From positions 3,173,610-3,237,609 of the forward strand of contig OX030962.1 of assembly GCA_943735955.1 (NCBI GenBank): DNA of 64,000 nt, written 5' to 3'. The stretch's first letter is position 1. The number at the start of each line of letters is the position of its first letter. The position numbers were made by a program, and so were the translations under genes. Shown piece by piece: positions 1-11,904 of this stretch. This DNA is from Piscicola geometra. Its lineage: Eukaryota; Annelida; Clitellata; Hirudinida; Piscicolidae. The notes beneath the pieces were generated by a model. That model was not told the DNA's origin. It saw only the letters and a program-made list of their open reading frames with translations, and did not search any database.

Positions 1-159
1 ATCAATTTATTTAATTATCTGAATTTAAGAAAAAGAACCAAAAGGTTATCGATATGAATTACTTTTTTGTTATTTTGACGTCATTTGACTCTTAGCAAGA
101 GGCAGTTTATATTGTGGTCAAAACAAAGCGAAGTCTTTAACGGAGTGTTTGGGACCAGT

Positions 160-800
160 CATTCAATCAATCAATCAATCAATCACTAATAATTTGTATA
201 GCGCCCTTTACTAAGTGAACAAAAGCGCTCAGCCATCACGTCCCAAACAAGTACGTCTTCAGGCCTCGACGGAAAGTGACTTAGTTGAAGTTAAAGAAGA
301 AGGTAAAGAATTCCATAAAAGAGGACCACAGTAAGAAAAAGAACGTTTAGCAAAAGAGTGTTTAACTGGAAAACGAAAAGAACGATTAAAGGTGGATGAT
401 CTTAGACCAGATTTAGGGGGTTGTTTAATTAGATTTTTAAGATAGATTGGAGCATTACAGTTATGAATTTTAAACATATTTAGGCATATTTTAAAAGTCA
501 CTCTAGATCTCAAAGGTAGCCAATGTAACAAACGAAGATAAGGAGAAATGTGAGAAAACTTAGGAGCACGAGCAACAAGACGAGCAGCACAATTGAAGGT
601 TTTAATGAGGTTAATACTTTAAAGATGGGTTTTGAATATGTAGGCTGAATATTTAAGCTTGATGTGTTTTGTGAGATTTGTGATGCTTCTGCCAGAGCTT
701 TTGTCCAAGCCATAAAAAGCCATAATGGTTATAGTGGTGCGATAAATGGGTGCAGACTGGTCATTATTTAAAGAACAGAATGACTTTTCCTGAGACTTCA
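160..800 (-). pseudogene. 3' end of a CR1/L2-like LINE (reverse transcriptase tail)
   Basis: Minus-strand frames read a typical LINE C-terminus: an NCAARLV segment near 600-560, then LHWLPLRSR (about 530), LRSST, and GPLLWNSLPSSL near 300. The frame shifts around 530, so the copy is broken. Downstream (lower coordinates) the 3' end carries the short motif TATAGCGC and a tail of CAAT repeats at 163-184, the usual simple-repeat tail of CR1/L2-type elements. The family call comes from general knowledge of these C-terminal motifs. Only the last part of the element is recognisable; the upstream boundary is uncertain. A second copy of the same tail occurs at 44795-44846. Confidence 0.75.
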
Positions 801-854
801 ACTTCTTTACGATGAGTCATCACGATTATTGATTGATGAAGACCACTATAAAAG

Positions 855-1380
855 CAAATCTCCATTATCGAAACTGATTTTTGTATGCTTTCCAATTTAC
901 CGCACGACTACATGCATCTTGTATGCTTAGGTGTAATGAAAAAACTTTTCTATTTATGGATGTCAGACCCATTTCAATATAGAACACAATCAGTTTCAAT
1001 TTTAAAAATATCAGAAAGGCTACTTAAAATGAGAGAGTATATACCATCAGAGTTTGTTCATAGACCACGTAGTTTAATTGAATTAGATAGATGGAAAGCA
1101 ACAGAATTACGTATGTTTTTGCTGTATTTGGGACCAATTTCTCTTTTTGGTTTGTTAAAAACAGAAATTTACGATAAATTTGTTATTTTTGTTGCAATAT
1201 TCATTCTTTGTAACAAAAACTAGTTAGCACCCAGTTGGATTATGCTGAGCAATTATTTGTTTCTTCGATGAGCACTCAATTAAAGTTTATGGACCAGAAG
1301 CGATTGTTATGATATGCATTGTTTAGTTCACTTAGCCGATGATGCGAAAATTGATAGATTTTTAGATAATTTCTTCAGCT
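855..1380 (+). pseudogene. decayed transposase-domain fragment
   Basis: A 112-codon open stretch from 885 contains DYMHLVCLGVMKKL, RPRSLIELDRWKATELRMFL and LLYLGP. This order is common in a large invertebrate transposase family that I would place near EnSpm/CACTA, though I am not sure of the superfamily. After the stop at 1221, further fragments in other frames (LDYAEQLFVSS, then YDMHCLVHLADDAKIDRFL) continue the same domain, so there are at least two frameshifts. In-frame stops lie just upstream of the apparent start (849-851), so the ATG at 885 is probably internal. No terminal repeats were found. Confidence 0.5.
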
Positions 1381-2006
1381 GAACTTATAGGAGCTATAAG
1401 TTCAGAGACAAAAGAGAGAGATTTATTCACAAGGCTTCCTTATATATAGTCCGAGAGACAAAGGCAATGCACAGAGTCTGTCTGGTGAGCAAGTGTAATA
1501 TTCGTGCCTATTAATGGGCTGCTACGAATGTAGGCCGCTACAATACTCCCCCACCAGAGAGTACTGGCGAACGAATGAGCAAAAATATTGTCAAGTTGTG
1601 AATTTTGTTGATGCAATAGTTGCTGTTGTTGTTGCAGAAGTGCACGTTGCAGTCTTTTGTGAACTCAAAGAAGCGAGTGATGATGCAAGAGAAAACAACG
1701 ATGACGGCGGAAAAAAACCTCTTGGAGAAAAAGTCTCCTTGTTAATATTTTTGTATAAATAAAACGGACTTTTTAAATAAAAAACTGATTTTTTAATAAA
1801 TTCGTGTCACAATTTTAAATAAATAAAACAACTATATTTTTTTTAAATTACATAATTAAAACGAACTATAATTATAACTATAACGGACTTTATTTTTTAA
1901 ATAGATTCGTTTCACAATTTTAAATAAATAAAACGACTATATTTTTTTAATACATAATTAAAACGAACTTTAATTTATCAAATACAATAAAAATTATTGG
2001 TAAATG
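1381..2006. other. no gene seen; retroelement-like patch and a 108-bp tandem duplication
   Basis: The stretch 1500-1570 (an ACAATACTCCCCCACC-type motif) looks like debris of a retroelement, but I cannot place it. An AT-rich block starting near 1804 is repeated about 108 bp later, near 1912, with a few differences. The 82-codon ORF at 1514-1762 has no recognisable domain and is treated as spurious. Confidence 0.4.
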
Positions 2007-2680
2007 GATAAAAAGTCTTCAGGATAAAAAGTTTTCAGGATAAAAGTCTTCAGGATAAAAAGTCTTCAGGATAAGAAGTCTTCAGGATAAAAGTCTTCAG
2101 GATAAAAAGTCTTCAGGATAAAAAGTTTTCAGGATAAAAGTCTTCAGGATAAAAATTCTTCAAGATAAAAAGTCTTCAGGATAAAAGTCTTCAGGATAAA
2201 AAGTCTTCAGGATGAAAAGTCTTCAGGATAAAAAATCTTCAGGATAAAAAGTCTTCAGGATAAAAGTCTTCAAGATGAAAAGTCTTCAGGATAAAAAGTC
2301 TTCAGGATAAAAAATCTTAAGGATAAAAAGTCTTAAGGATAAAAAGTCTTCAGGATAAAAAGTCTTCAGGATAAAAGTCTTCAGGATAAAAGTCTTCAGG
2401 ATAAAAGTCTTCAGGATAAAAAGTCTTCAGGATAAAAGTCTTCAGGATAAAAGTCTTCAGGATAAAAAGTCTTCAGGATAAAAGTCTTCAGGATGAAAAG
2501 TCTTCAGGATAAAAAGTCTTCAGGATAAAAAGTCTTCAAGATAAAAAGTCTTCAGGATAAAAAGTCTTCAGGATAAAAAGTATTCAGGATAAAAAGTCTT
2601 CAGGATAAAAAGTCTTCAGGATAAAAAGTCTTCAGGATAAAAAGTCTTCAGGATAAAAAATCCTCAGGATAAAAAGTTAA
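2007..2680. repeat. 16-bp minisatellite, about 42 copies
   Basis: Tandem copies of ATAAAAAGTCTTCAGG, with 15-bp variants lacking one A and scattered point changes (CTTAAGG, TTTTCAGG, TCCTCAGG). The array is not CRISPR-like: there are no unique spacers. It is bounded by ordinary AT-rich sequence on both sides. Confidence 0.95.
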
Positions 2681-2685
2681 CCTAC

Positions 2686-3600
2686 AACCTACAATGTCAG
2701 ATTTATTTCCTAGTGTTAACGGATTATATACCGTTAAATACATAAAATAGTTACATTGTCTTCGCAAATATTAAGTGTTCAATATAAAAAACTGCATTTT
2801 AAATAATAATTCTTAAAAAATGCGCTTATATTATTTAAAAAAAAGTATTTCCTATTAAGCGCTTATTTGAGAATTGTTAACAAAAAAAGTGGGAGGAGTT
2901 AAATGTACATGAGAAATATAGATCAGCTTCTCTAAGAGTTTTGCCTATTTTTTAAAACAATTAATTGTACAAAATAGCTAACAATTAGTTAATAAATCGC
3001 AAGAGAAAAAAGAATTGGAAGACAATTGCATAGATGAAAAAGCACTAAAAATGTTCAAAAAATTATTATATATTTTATCAATAGTTTTCATACATTTTAA
3101 ATATGAAATAATATTTTTAATATTTTAAATACATTTTAAACAGTGTAGGAGTATGTGTCGACGACACATTGTGTCGTATGGTCTTTTTCTTAAAGTCGGT
3201 TTTGTAAGTCGGTTGGGAGGGGATAAAGCCTAGGCCTCTCTGTAAAATTTCTTGTGTGTTGGCTTCTAAGATATGATTGGTAAAGTTTAGGGTGTGAGAT
3301 CAATCGGGTGTGTCTGTGTTTCTTGTCGTATTGTCAGTCTTTGACTCTGTTGTCATTTTTGATGGAAAATGTGGAAGTCAATGTTTATGTGGGTGGGGGT
3401 GTTCTGCTAATAACGTGTGTGGTGTGGTCAGTATGCTTTTTATAATCTTTGGGATGAGAGTCCTTGTTTGTGTCAAGGTCTTTTATTGTGTTTCGAAAAA
3501 TTGAGTCTTATGATGAGCTTTATTGCCAAAATCGGTAAAGTGAAATAGAAAAATAGAAATAATATAGTGTTTTTTCATGTCTTCAAAAATGAGTGTGTAA
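2686..3600. other. no gene seen
   Basis: AT-rich sequence to about 3150, then a G/T-rich plus strand that is the downstream flank of the minus-strand coding-like stretch at 3614-4605. The 64-codon ORF at 3310 shows no domain. Confidence 0.4.
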
Positions 3601-3613
3601 TGTCAAGTGAAGT

Positions 3614-4605
3614 GTGTCTAATGACCCGTGCAATCCGGGTCTGTAGACATGTCCTCTTCCAGCATCAGCAGTAATTCTTCTATATCTGCCGCACGGCTCG
3701 TTGATGGTCTTTCTGTAGTTCGAGGGGTGCTTGTGACTGTGATTGTGGATGTAGAGGGTCTGGATGTGTTGATCAGAGTAGTGTTTGGGATGGTTTGGTC
3801 TGTGTGGTTAGTGTTATTTGGTGGTGGGTGTTGTCGAATTTCTTGTATGATCTGGTTGAGGATGGGTGCTATGAGGAATCTGAGTCTTCTGCTAGTGTGT
3901 GATGATGTGTGTTTCTTGTACTCCTCGCTGGTCCTGCGAATGATTACTTCTTTGTAATGTTTTTTTATATGTGTGTAGGTTCTGGAGTAATGTGGTGATG
4001 AGGGAGTTGTTGGAGCGTATTGTGTGGGTCCTAATGTCTAGAAGGAATTATCGTGTGAGGTTTTTTATAGTGTCATCGTTTTTGTGGTTGATTATTGATA
4101 TTGAGTCTGTGATTGTGGACAATCCCTTCTCGTAGGATAAGGGATCGTTTTGGGTGAAATTGTATTTTTGTCTTATTTTTTAAATGAAGAGTTATATTGA
4201 GTAGGATTCAACTGTGTCATTGGTGATTGTGTCTTCTGATTTGTAGTTGGTGGGTTTTGGTGGTCTTGGGCTGTATGATTTTGTTCTGGATTGGTTGAAT
4301 GAGTTGCGTCTGTGTGATGTGTCCTGTGATGGTGTGTGTGTGTGTGATGGTGGGTGTGGTTAAATGGTGATTGTAGCAGGGTGCGTCTTTGGTTGGTTGT
4401 GTATTAATGGTAGTCGGGTAGACAGGGGTATGTCTCAGTGTGTATTGGTGGGTGTGGGGAGTGTGTGCTGGGTGAGGAATCTGGGTCTTGGAACAGCGTA
4501 CGGGCTCTTTGAGGCTGGTGAAGGATGTTGGTGAGTTGATCTGCTGCTTGATGGGGTCAGGTCGATCGACTCGGTGGCTCGTCTCTTTGTTGATAGGTCC
4601 ATTCT
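3614..4605 (-). pseudogene. unrecognised degenerate minus-strand coding region, Ser/Pro/Thr-rich
   Basis: Reading the minus strand from about 4602 gives a possible start (MDLSTKRRATESIDL) directly after an acceptor-like run (tttttttacactcacag). A Ser/Pro/Thr/His-rich segment follows, then after frame breaks a well-formed segment around 4150-4050 (YNFTQNDPLSYEKG, INHKNDDTIKNLTR). After another break a 115-residue open stretch runs from about 4017 to the TAG at 3614-3616: TYTHIKKHYKEVIIRR, then RRLRFLIAPILNQIIQEIRQ, then PSTSRAADIEELL with an acidic end. Amino-acid texture and third-position bias look genuinely coding, but I recognise no family. It could be a decayed mobile-element protein or an exapted gene with missed introns. 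Confidence 0.5.
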
Positions 4606-4689
4606 GTGAGTGTAAAAAAAATAGTGTTCGTTCTTATCTAATAGAATGTGGTGACCGGTTTCGGTCGCCGCATAAGTCTAATTAGCCTA

Positions 4690-5247
4690 ATATAGGTAGT
4701 TGCACGAATTTTTTATTTTAACTTTTCGGAAATTAAATTATTATTTTTGGAAAAAGAAGTTTGAAACGTGAAAAAATATACCAAATATATTACAAAGCGA
4801 TTATTAATAATGAAGATAGAGACATTTAAAAGTTGAAATTTGCTTGGGTAGTTTAACATGGTATAAGCCTTATACTACTAGTGTGATGCGTTCTTATACG
4901 AGTGTGTGGTTTGTATTTAAATAATTCACACTTTATTTTGTTATATATAATAATTAAATTTCTTGATTTAAAAAAATAAAAGAAATTAAAAGACGTTTTA
5001 TTTTGTTTATTATCAAAAATGACACAATCAATGGAACAACGTCTTAGTTGTGTGCTAATTTTTCATCCACACCAAAAAGTCCGATTTCTCAGAACAAGAT
5101 GGTGGGCTTGCCGGTTTAGTCGCCGACGACCCGACCACGACACAGGTTGTACTAGGATACGTAGTACTAGTAGCAGGTTTTGAACCCGACCTGACAATCA
5201 ATGGAATATTAGCACACAAATAAAACAAATCTAGAAAGTAAGTTCGT
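4690..5247. other. no gene seen
   Basis: AT-rich sequence with no credible reading frame. The short GC-rich patch at 5100-5185 could not be assigned. Confidence 0.4.
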
Positions 5248-6717
5248 TCAAATATCTAAACGAATGTCTCCATTAATCATGTCCGTGATGAAGCTGGCCA
5301 CTGGAAGGTCGCAGTCGATAGCATTTTCTTCATCTGCTGTCCAATAGCTTATGGTAAAGACGTCCTTTTTACCCTTCTTCCTGTCTTGTATTCTGCCGAA
5401 GTATTCTGTTTCTTTACCATCCTCCCACTTTTGTATTATTACTTCACCAACTAAGGACTCCCCCCTCAATATTCTTCTTATAAACAACTTTTCCGTTCTG
5501 CTTTGACCATCGAATAATGGATCATCAGTTGATCCATCATTGTTCATGAGCGTTGAAACCATCTTCTCCGTCTTTTTTCTATCTTTATCTTCTGTCCTCT
5601 TCATGCCTATCCTTCTTCTCTCCAAGATGTCCATGTCAACCGTTGCTTCTTTTACCCTTCTGACCTTTCTCATCTTGGCGGCTGTCTTCATCGCATAACT
5701 AATTAGCGATTCTTGTTCTTCTTGGCTTTTCTGATCCAACCACTCCAATGTACCATTTAGTTTAGCCCTTACCTTACCCTCTATAAAACCCATTGTTACA
5801 TATGGAGATTTTTTTATAAAGTAGTCTACCATACCCAAGGCCCTCTAAAATGTAAATTATAAATTCATTAAAAAAATTATATTAAGTGATAACAGAGAAT
5901 AATAAAGCAAGTGAACGAAGTTGATACCTGCGTGAATATTATGTGCTGGAGCTGAGCGAGTGTCCATCAGCATCTCAGCAGAGGGGCAGGACAGATCTCC
6001 TTTAAGATACCTACCCATCTGCCGCTCCATCACTTGTCCTGTGGCCTCCATGATTGAGCTTACTATCCCTGGCAATAAATTCTCTTGACTGTTGTAGTTT
6101 ACCAGAGCCTTGTATACTTCATCTTCGTTCAACGGTTGTCCAAATATGTTTTTCTTCATCTTCATTATTTCTTCTGGATTCTTTTTCAGCTCTGAAATAT
6201 TCTTTACGGCAATCTTGAATGATTGTCCCTGTATTGATTTTAAGGATTGAAATAAATATATATAAAATATTATGTATGGTTGTGATATGAAACTAATTAA
6301 TTACATTATTACCATCTCAAGATTGGAGAGGTTGTGACGATTTCCATAGACTTTGGTCATCCAAGGCCCAGTGAGAACTTTCCCAACCAAACCAAGGGCC
6401 TGCAGTTGCACCATTGTCTTTGGTTCGTTGAGTCCTTCCCACAGTGCCTTGGTTACATCGCTTTTTCGGTTGCAACTGTCAAGAGAAGAATTAAAATAAA
6501 TAGTTGAAATATAAAAGTTCATGAAACTTATAGCATTAATCATAATATATACCTGGTGAGGAATCCGCGTATTAATTCTCTGTGCTGGATGGCAACGCCT
6601 GCCATGTGGAACATGAGGTGCAGGCGGTTGCCAACGTACCGAAGAATTATCCCTGGAACCACCTTGTTGGCTCTCAGATAAGCCATAAAGGCAACTGGTT
6701 CACCCTTATAGTTGTGT
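5248..6717 (-). CDS. uncharacterised spliced protein, 5' end not found
   Basis: Four exons join in phase with GT-AG introns: 6717-6553, 6475-6313, 6228-5928 and 5842-5248 (stop). The acceptor of the first listed exon (…TTTTGCAG) shows that at least one more exon lies upstream. The product has a segment rich in short hydrophobic motifs (YVGNRLHLMFHMAG; LGLVGKVLTGPWM), a Lys/Glu/Arg-rich likely coiled coil in the last exon, and a C-terminal module (YFGRIQDR … FTISYW) that could be a small barrel of chromo/Tudor type. I do not recognise a named family. The layout resembles proteins that occur in many copies in some aquatic invertebrate and fish genomes, so a mobile-element link is possible. All three donors here (gtatat, gtaata, gtatca) have A at +3, unlike the conserved genes in this window. 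Confidence 0.65.
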
Positions 6718-7560
6718 CTGCAAAAAAATTCAGTAATATTAGGCCCTAATAAGTCCAAAAAAACGTTCTAATTAAAACTAATTAATTACGATTGAAAGTA
6801 AAAATTATAAAATATTATTGTCAAACTCGTTTACTCTAAAAATTTATCGGCTGGTTAAATACTAAATTTTAGTTAGTGTGCTATTCACAAAACAATTAAA
6901 ACCAAAAATATCACTCACTTTCCAAGAAGACTTCTCTGTACACATGCGTTCTACCTTATAATATAAGGCTTATATATCTGCAGCTAAGACAATTCTAGAA
7001 TGTTCTATGAACATTTTAATGTAACCAAAGACTGTTTATGCATACGTGATATTTATAAAATATAAAAAAAGTGAACACAGTAATTTCATGCGCCTCGAGA
7101 ATTGAAAAATACGCGGACAAAAATATAGCTTAGATTTTTAACGTCAAACTCTTTAAATTTAAAGGGACATGCGACTACCTATTAAATAGACTACTAAAAT
7201 GGCAACCGATTCCCAAAGATCTTAATACGATTTTTAAGACTTGTTTGTTTTTCAAATTACTAATTTTAAGACTTGCTCTGATAAAATTGTTTCAAGATTT
7301 ATGTTTCAAAAATGTTGTTTGATATGTATTTATATTTTATATATATTTTTTTGAAAAACTTTTTTTAAATCGTCGCACTAAAAATAATTATTTTATTTTT
7401 TTATTTAAACTAATTTTTTTTATTTAAATATTTTTATTTAACTTGAAAAAAAAAAGAATTTGTAACAATTTTTTAAACATTAATTTTCACAATCTTCTGC
7501 TCTTTCAGTTATAATTCAAATTTGAAAAACGTCACTATCCGTTTGAGTCAATGAGATTGC
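6718..7560. other. no gene seen (AT-rich; missing 5' exon of the minus-strand gene may lie here)
   Basis: The upstream exon or exons of the minus-strand gene should lie beyond 6717, but I could not recognise one in this low-complexity AT-rich sequence. Confidence 0.35.
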
Positions 7561-9490
7561 AGAAAAGAAATTGCAGCATAGGTACAAGGAGAGCAAAAGT
7601 GGTGAGTATAGATTCATAATGATAAATGATATATATATTTATGCATTCTATAATTAATATTTATTAATTATAATTTACAGGCAATAGCAAAGTGAAAGAC
7701 AAAAAGGTGACTTGTGTCCAGTAGGGATGGCACCTTTACAAGAAGAATGCTTGTAAATCTGAGAATTCTGTGCAAGTGCAGTGTTTTAAGGTGTACGGCA
7801 GGACTAAACTAAGAAGGAGTGATTTACGAGAAAAATAATCGCCTTCATGTTCACCAATGCTAAAATCCGTTTGACCAAACAGGTAATCAAAGATCACCAA
7901 TATTATTTAATTTTTTTAAACATATTTTAATGTTATGATTCCAGCTTTCAAATAATTCTTCATATGAACTTTGTTTTAAAATACAGATAAAGTTAGAAGC
8001 TATAAAAAACGGCTTCTTCAATAATTGTAGATCGTGTATTTCAACTAATTTCAAGCACCAACCAGTCTTTTGCGGCAATAACAAGCAAAAGAAACTTGTG
8101 CCAAAAAGTGAAAACGAAAAAAGGTCGAGGCTGCAGAAGGCAATAGGGACCCTGTTAGCTCATTTTTTTCATAAATCATTTGATTGCTTAAAAGCCACTA
8201 ATGGTTTATTAATCATTAATCATTTGACTACAACAGATCGATGAGTAGTATTTCCCAGCACACTGAACTGAGCTATATTTCAATGTGAACGAACGAAAAG
8301 TAATGCCATCTTTGCGACAACTATGCAGTTGAATTTACTGGCAAAGGCGAAAACCTGGTGCCTTCAAGCTGGTGAGAAAGCAATCTCCCAGCTGTTCTCC
8401 ATCCACGCCTTCATCAAGTATGAGGCTAGGGTGGCACAACTTGAACTAAACAAGATTTGTTTTAAATAAATTTTATTGATTAAAAATGTTGGTAAAATGC
8501 ATCATGTACACCTATTTAGGATCGGAGACAACGTGAGACAGCTTCCGCTGTACTTCGTTTTGATGAAGGCACAAGTCACATGACTAATGACGGTAAGAAA
8601 ACCTTTTCTCTTCTTTGAATCATTGTTTTCAAATGTTAGTTGTTTGTTGAACGGAACGAGAGTGAATACTTAGGTACTTGACTTTGAGACTGGACTCTGG
8701 GTGGCTTTGCGACAGGTCTTTCCTGGCGTCCACTTTAAAGGTTGTGTTTTCCATTTTTGCCAGGCCTTGTGGAGAAGTGCGCAAGGGTTCGGACTCTCTT
8801 TTTCCCATCGTCTTGGAACTGACACCTACTTTCTATTGCGTGAAATATTCGCTCTTTGTCTTCTCTCTGCAACCAAATCCGCTCTTCTCTCGATGAGCTT
8901 CGAGAAAGAAGGCAAAGTCCCGAATTAAAACTTTTACTTCAAGTCCCCTAGTGAGTTTCTTCCTCATTTCTTTTGGCCTTTGTGGGCCTGAATAATCTGT
9001 TGCCTTTTTTGAATTATTTCAATTTTCTTCTTTTAGGTGGTTATAAGACAGGCCTATTCCACATTTGCTTTCTTTCTTTTTTTTCTTTTATTGTTTTTTG
9101 TAGAACCTGTCCACTGCCTTTCTGAGCCCAGCTTCAAAGTCAAACACAAATCTATTGATTCTCGTTTTGTTCAACAATACTTCCCTTTCAGAGATGATTT
9201 CGTTTGTTTTTGTTTTGAATTTTATAGTATTTCATTGGATACTTTTATGAAAAAAATTATATATAAAAAATTAATATAATAAATATAGATTTTTTCTGCC
9301 CCATATACCATTCCATACCAGGTTTTCGCCTTTTACAGCAACTTCAACTGCATTAAAAGCGCAAAGATGGAAAAAAAGACGTTCGTTCACGAAAACAGTT
9401 GCACGTGACAAAGGGCTCCTTCAGTGTGCCTCAATGGAGCTCATCGATAGGGAGACTGGTGAAGAAGTGCCAACTTGGACAATCCTGTTA
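7561..9490 (+). pseudogene. decayed MULE-like transposon (FLYWCH/MULE transposase fragments)
   Basis: The clearest part is 8698-8925, reading ALRQVFPGVHFKGCVFHF followed by CQALWRSAQGFGL. This corresponds to the FP..KGC.FH..QA.WR motif of MULE transposases. Upstream fragments fit the same gene: QLFSIHAFIK near 8390, LPLYFVLMKA near 8545, and a short finger-like stretch (LYKKNACKS) near 7735. Stops and probable insertions separate them. No terminal inverted repeats or target duplication were identified, so the limits are rough. Confidence 0.45.
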
Positions 9491-9847
9491 AACAATCATT
9501 TGTAAAAAATTGATGATTTGCATCTTTAATAAACGTTTTAAAAGTGTTTCTTCGTAGTAAATTTTAATGAATTAACAAAAAAGAGTAAAAAGCAGCATCT
9601 TTATGATAAAATGTGATAAAAATGAACTTACCTTTACATTGTTGAAACGAAATACAATCAATGAGCTTCCCTGAGTTAGTGGTTGTATTGCTTGAAACAC
9701 TACTGTGGAAGAAGAAAATAAATCTAAATGAACTTTGAAAAAGTTATAATTTGAGTAATCCATTATTTTATTAAAAGGCTTGTGCTGATGAAAAGACTGT
9801 TGATATGATCAATAGTGTACTACCTGCAAGAGGACAAGAAGGCATGG

Positions 9848-11256
9848 GCGGCGATCCTCGGGGGTCCGGACCCTCTACTTTTTGGTAGTAAAGGGCAGGA
9901 GCGGCGATCTGCGGAAAATCTTGGGGGGATTCTCCTCATGGTTAGAATCAAAGAACCGGTATCGGCCAATACAGTACAAGCGATACTATTTAGTATTGTT
10001 TGCTGTAGTGCAAATTATTTGTATATCAACTATTAATACTTGAATCCCCAAACATTAATAAAAAAGTTTGATACTCAATAAAAATACTTTTCTATTGCTA
10101 CTATGAATGATTTGAAGAAAAACAATAGCGATTTTAGTACTTTTTATTATTTGTCATCTATATAAATTCAATTACAACTAGCCATTAACCCATCAAATAA
10201 ATTTTATTAAATCTAGTCTTCCATTCATTTCTGAGCCAAATAGTTAAAAAAATTAAAAAAAGATTTAAATTTGCCAAATTTATAAACAAATATACAATGG
10301 AAATTTTTTTGGCCCACAGTCTATATTTAGATAAGATAAAATACCCTCTCTGCCTGTCCTTCTGCTCTCTCCCCACAGCTCGTTTACTCCAATTTCCAAA
10401 AAGACTTCTTCGAATGTCTGACCGAGTAGAAAATTCTTCTGCTAACCTTTTTAAATCCAGACTATCAAGGGATTTGCGGCAGTTGTGTGCTGGGCAACAA
10501 GATTTGCACAGTGTGCAGAAAAGTGGAAAAACAATGCTCACTGCTGACAATAGCCTGACAACCATATCGGCCGTTCATGTTAGCAGCGCCGTCATAAGTC
10601 TGAGCTCTGAGTTTTTCTATAGGTAGCAATGCTACCTGGTAGCATAATTCTGATCAGAACGTCTTTTACTACAGCAGATAATGTTTTTCCGGTCGTGTCT
10701 GGTGGGCTGAATAAAACCGAAAAACTGCTCATTAACATTCAGAGTTTATTCATAATAACGAATGCATATCGATTCCTGCTCTAACCCATTGCAGTCTTGT
10801 GTGCTGTCAACCACAAGACCAAACTGGCTTGATTCGGCATTAACAGTTCACACTGTGTTTCTAACGATAGAATGAGCTAAATGCCTCAGCATTTCTTTTT
10901 GGCAGTTATGCGATATGAAACTTGTAGTTTGATTTAAGCACAACTTTAGTTGATGTTCGAAGCCTTTTGAAATTCATTAACCCATACTCAAAATGTATTA
11001 CTGTATAAACATTTACTTTTATGCCATGGTTGACGTTTATGCTCATACCAAAATAGCAATTTTTAAATAAAAAAATTGAAAAAAAGTGGGGGGGTCCCTA
11101 TTAAAGTGGGCCCCCACTAAAATAAAGTCCTGACCCCAGGACCCCCTCAGGATCGCTGCCTATGGGGAAGGGGTTCACTTTAATGGTTTGGACCCCCAGG
11201 ATCGCCGTCTAAGCTAAGTAGGACTACCCAAGATTTGAAGCAGATCGCCGCTCCTG
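9848..11256 (-). mobile_element. hAT-type composite element with transposase remnant
   Basis: A terminus reading CAGGAGCGGCGATCTGC starts at 9896, and its inverted counterpart (GCAGATCGCCGCTCCTG) ends at about 11256. Candidate 8-bp flanks (GTAAAGGG and GTAAATTG) match only partly. A related terminus, CATGGGCGGCGATCC, begins at 9848 and an inverted one lies near 11165, so more than one copy is nested here. Between them the minus strand gives hAT-like fragments (FGLVVDSTQD near 10830; NEQFFGF near 10720). The termini match the 369-bp MITE at 52869-53237 and the split copy at 25736. Confidence 0.6.
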
Positions 11257-11904
11257 GTAAATTGAAATTCAATATAATAGAAGTTTTATGATGTTTTCTC
11301 TTTTTTTCGTTCATGCTAAAATGACTTTTTTTTTGAAAATTATAAATAAATGTTTCAAAACATGTTGATGCTTTATAATGAGTTAAACTTAAAAAATAAA
11401 AAATAGTAAAAGTTTTTTGACGTCTTTATGCTTTTTAATTCATTTCATCTGCTTATCCCATATCACTCGACTGTTTTTTATGAGCCTTCATCTGCAACAC
11501 TTTTGAACATTATTATTTTTAAATATTAAAAAAAAACATCAATTTTTACAAATGACATATCATTACGAATGACTAAAATATGTACTAAGGAAGATTTGAA
11601 TGTTTTTTCCCTAAAACTAATTGAGTTATTTAGAAAAAAAGTAAATGGTATTCCATAATACCCGACTCTATATATGGAATTGAATGGGAGGTCTATAGTT
11701 TATCTGTGGTAGGAACATGGAAAACCCCTATTTTTCATTTTTATTTTAAAAATTGATTAAAACTAGTATATTTTGTAAAAATATTTTTAAATGACATATT
11801 AAAAAAACACATTCATCCGATTAGTTTAAAAGTTAGTCTAGATTCAAGGTTTTTCTCATTTTTGTAAACGTAAAATCAGACAATTATATAAAATTTATTG
11901 AAAA
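11257..11904. other. no gene seen; upstream flank of PPIL2
   Basis: Highly AT-rich sequence with many homopolymer runs. It presumably includes the PPIL2 promoter and 5' UTR, but no TATA or initiator element can be assigned. Confidence 0.4.

Noticed and set aside
1514..1762. 82-codon ORF
   Set aside because: Composition and lack of domains suggest chance; nearby sequence looks like retroelement debris rather than a host gene.
2007..2680. CRISPR-like array
   Set aside because: Head-to-tail 16-bp repeat without unique spacers, in a eukaryotic genome; an ordinary minisatellite.
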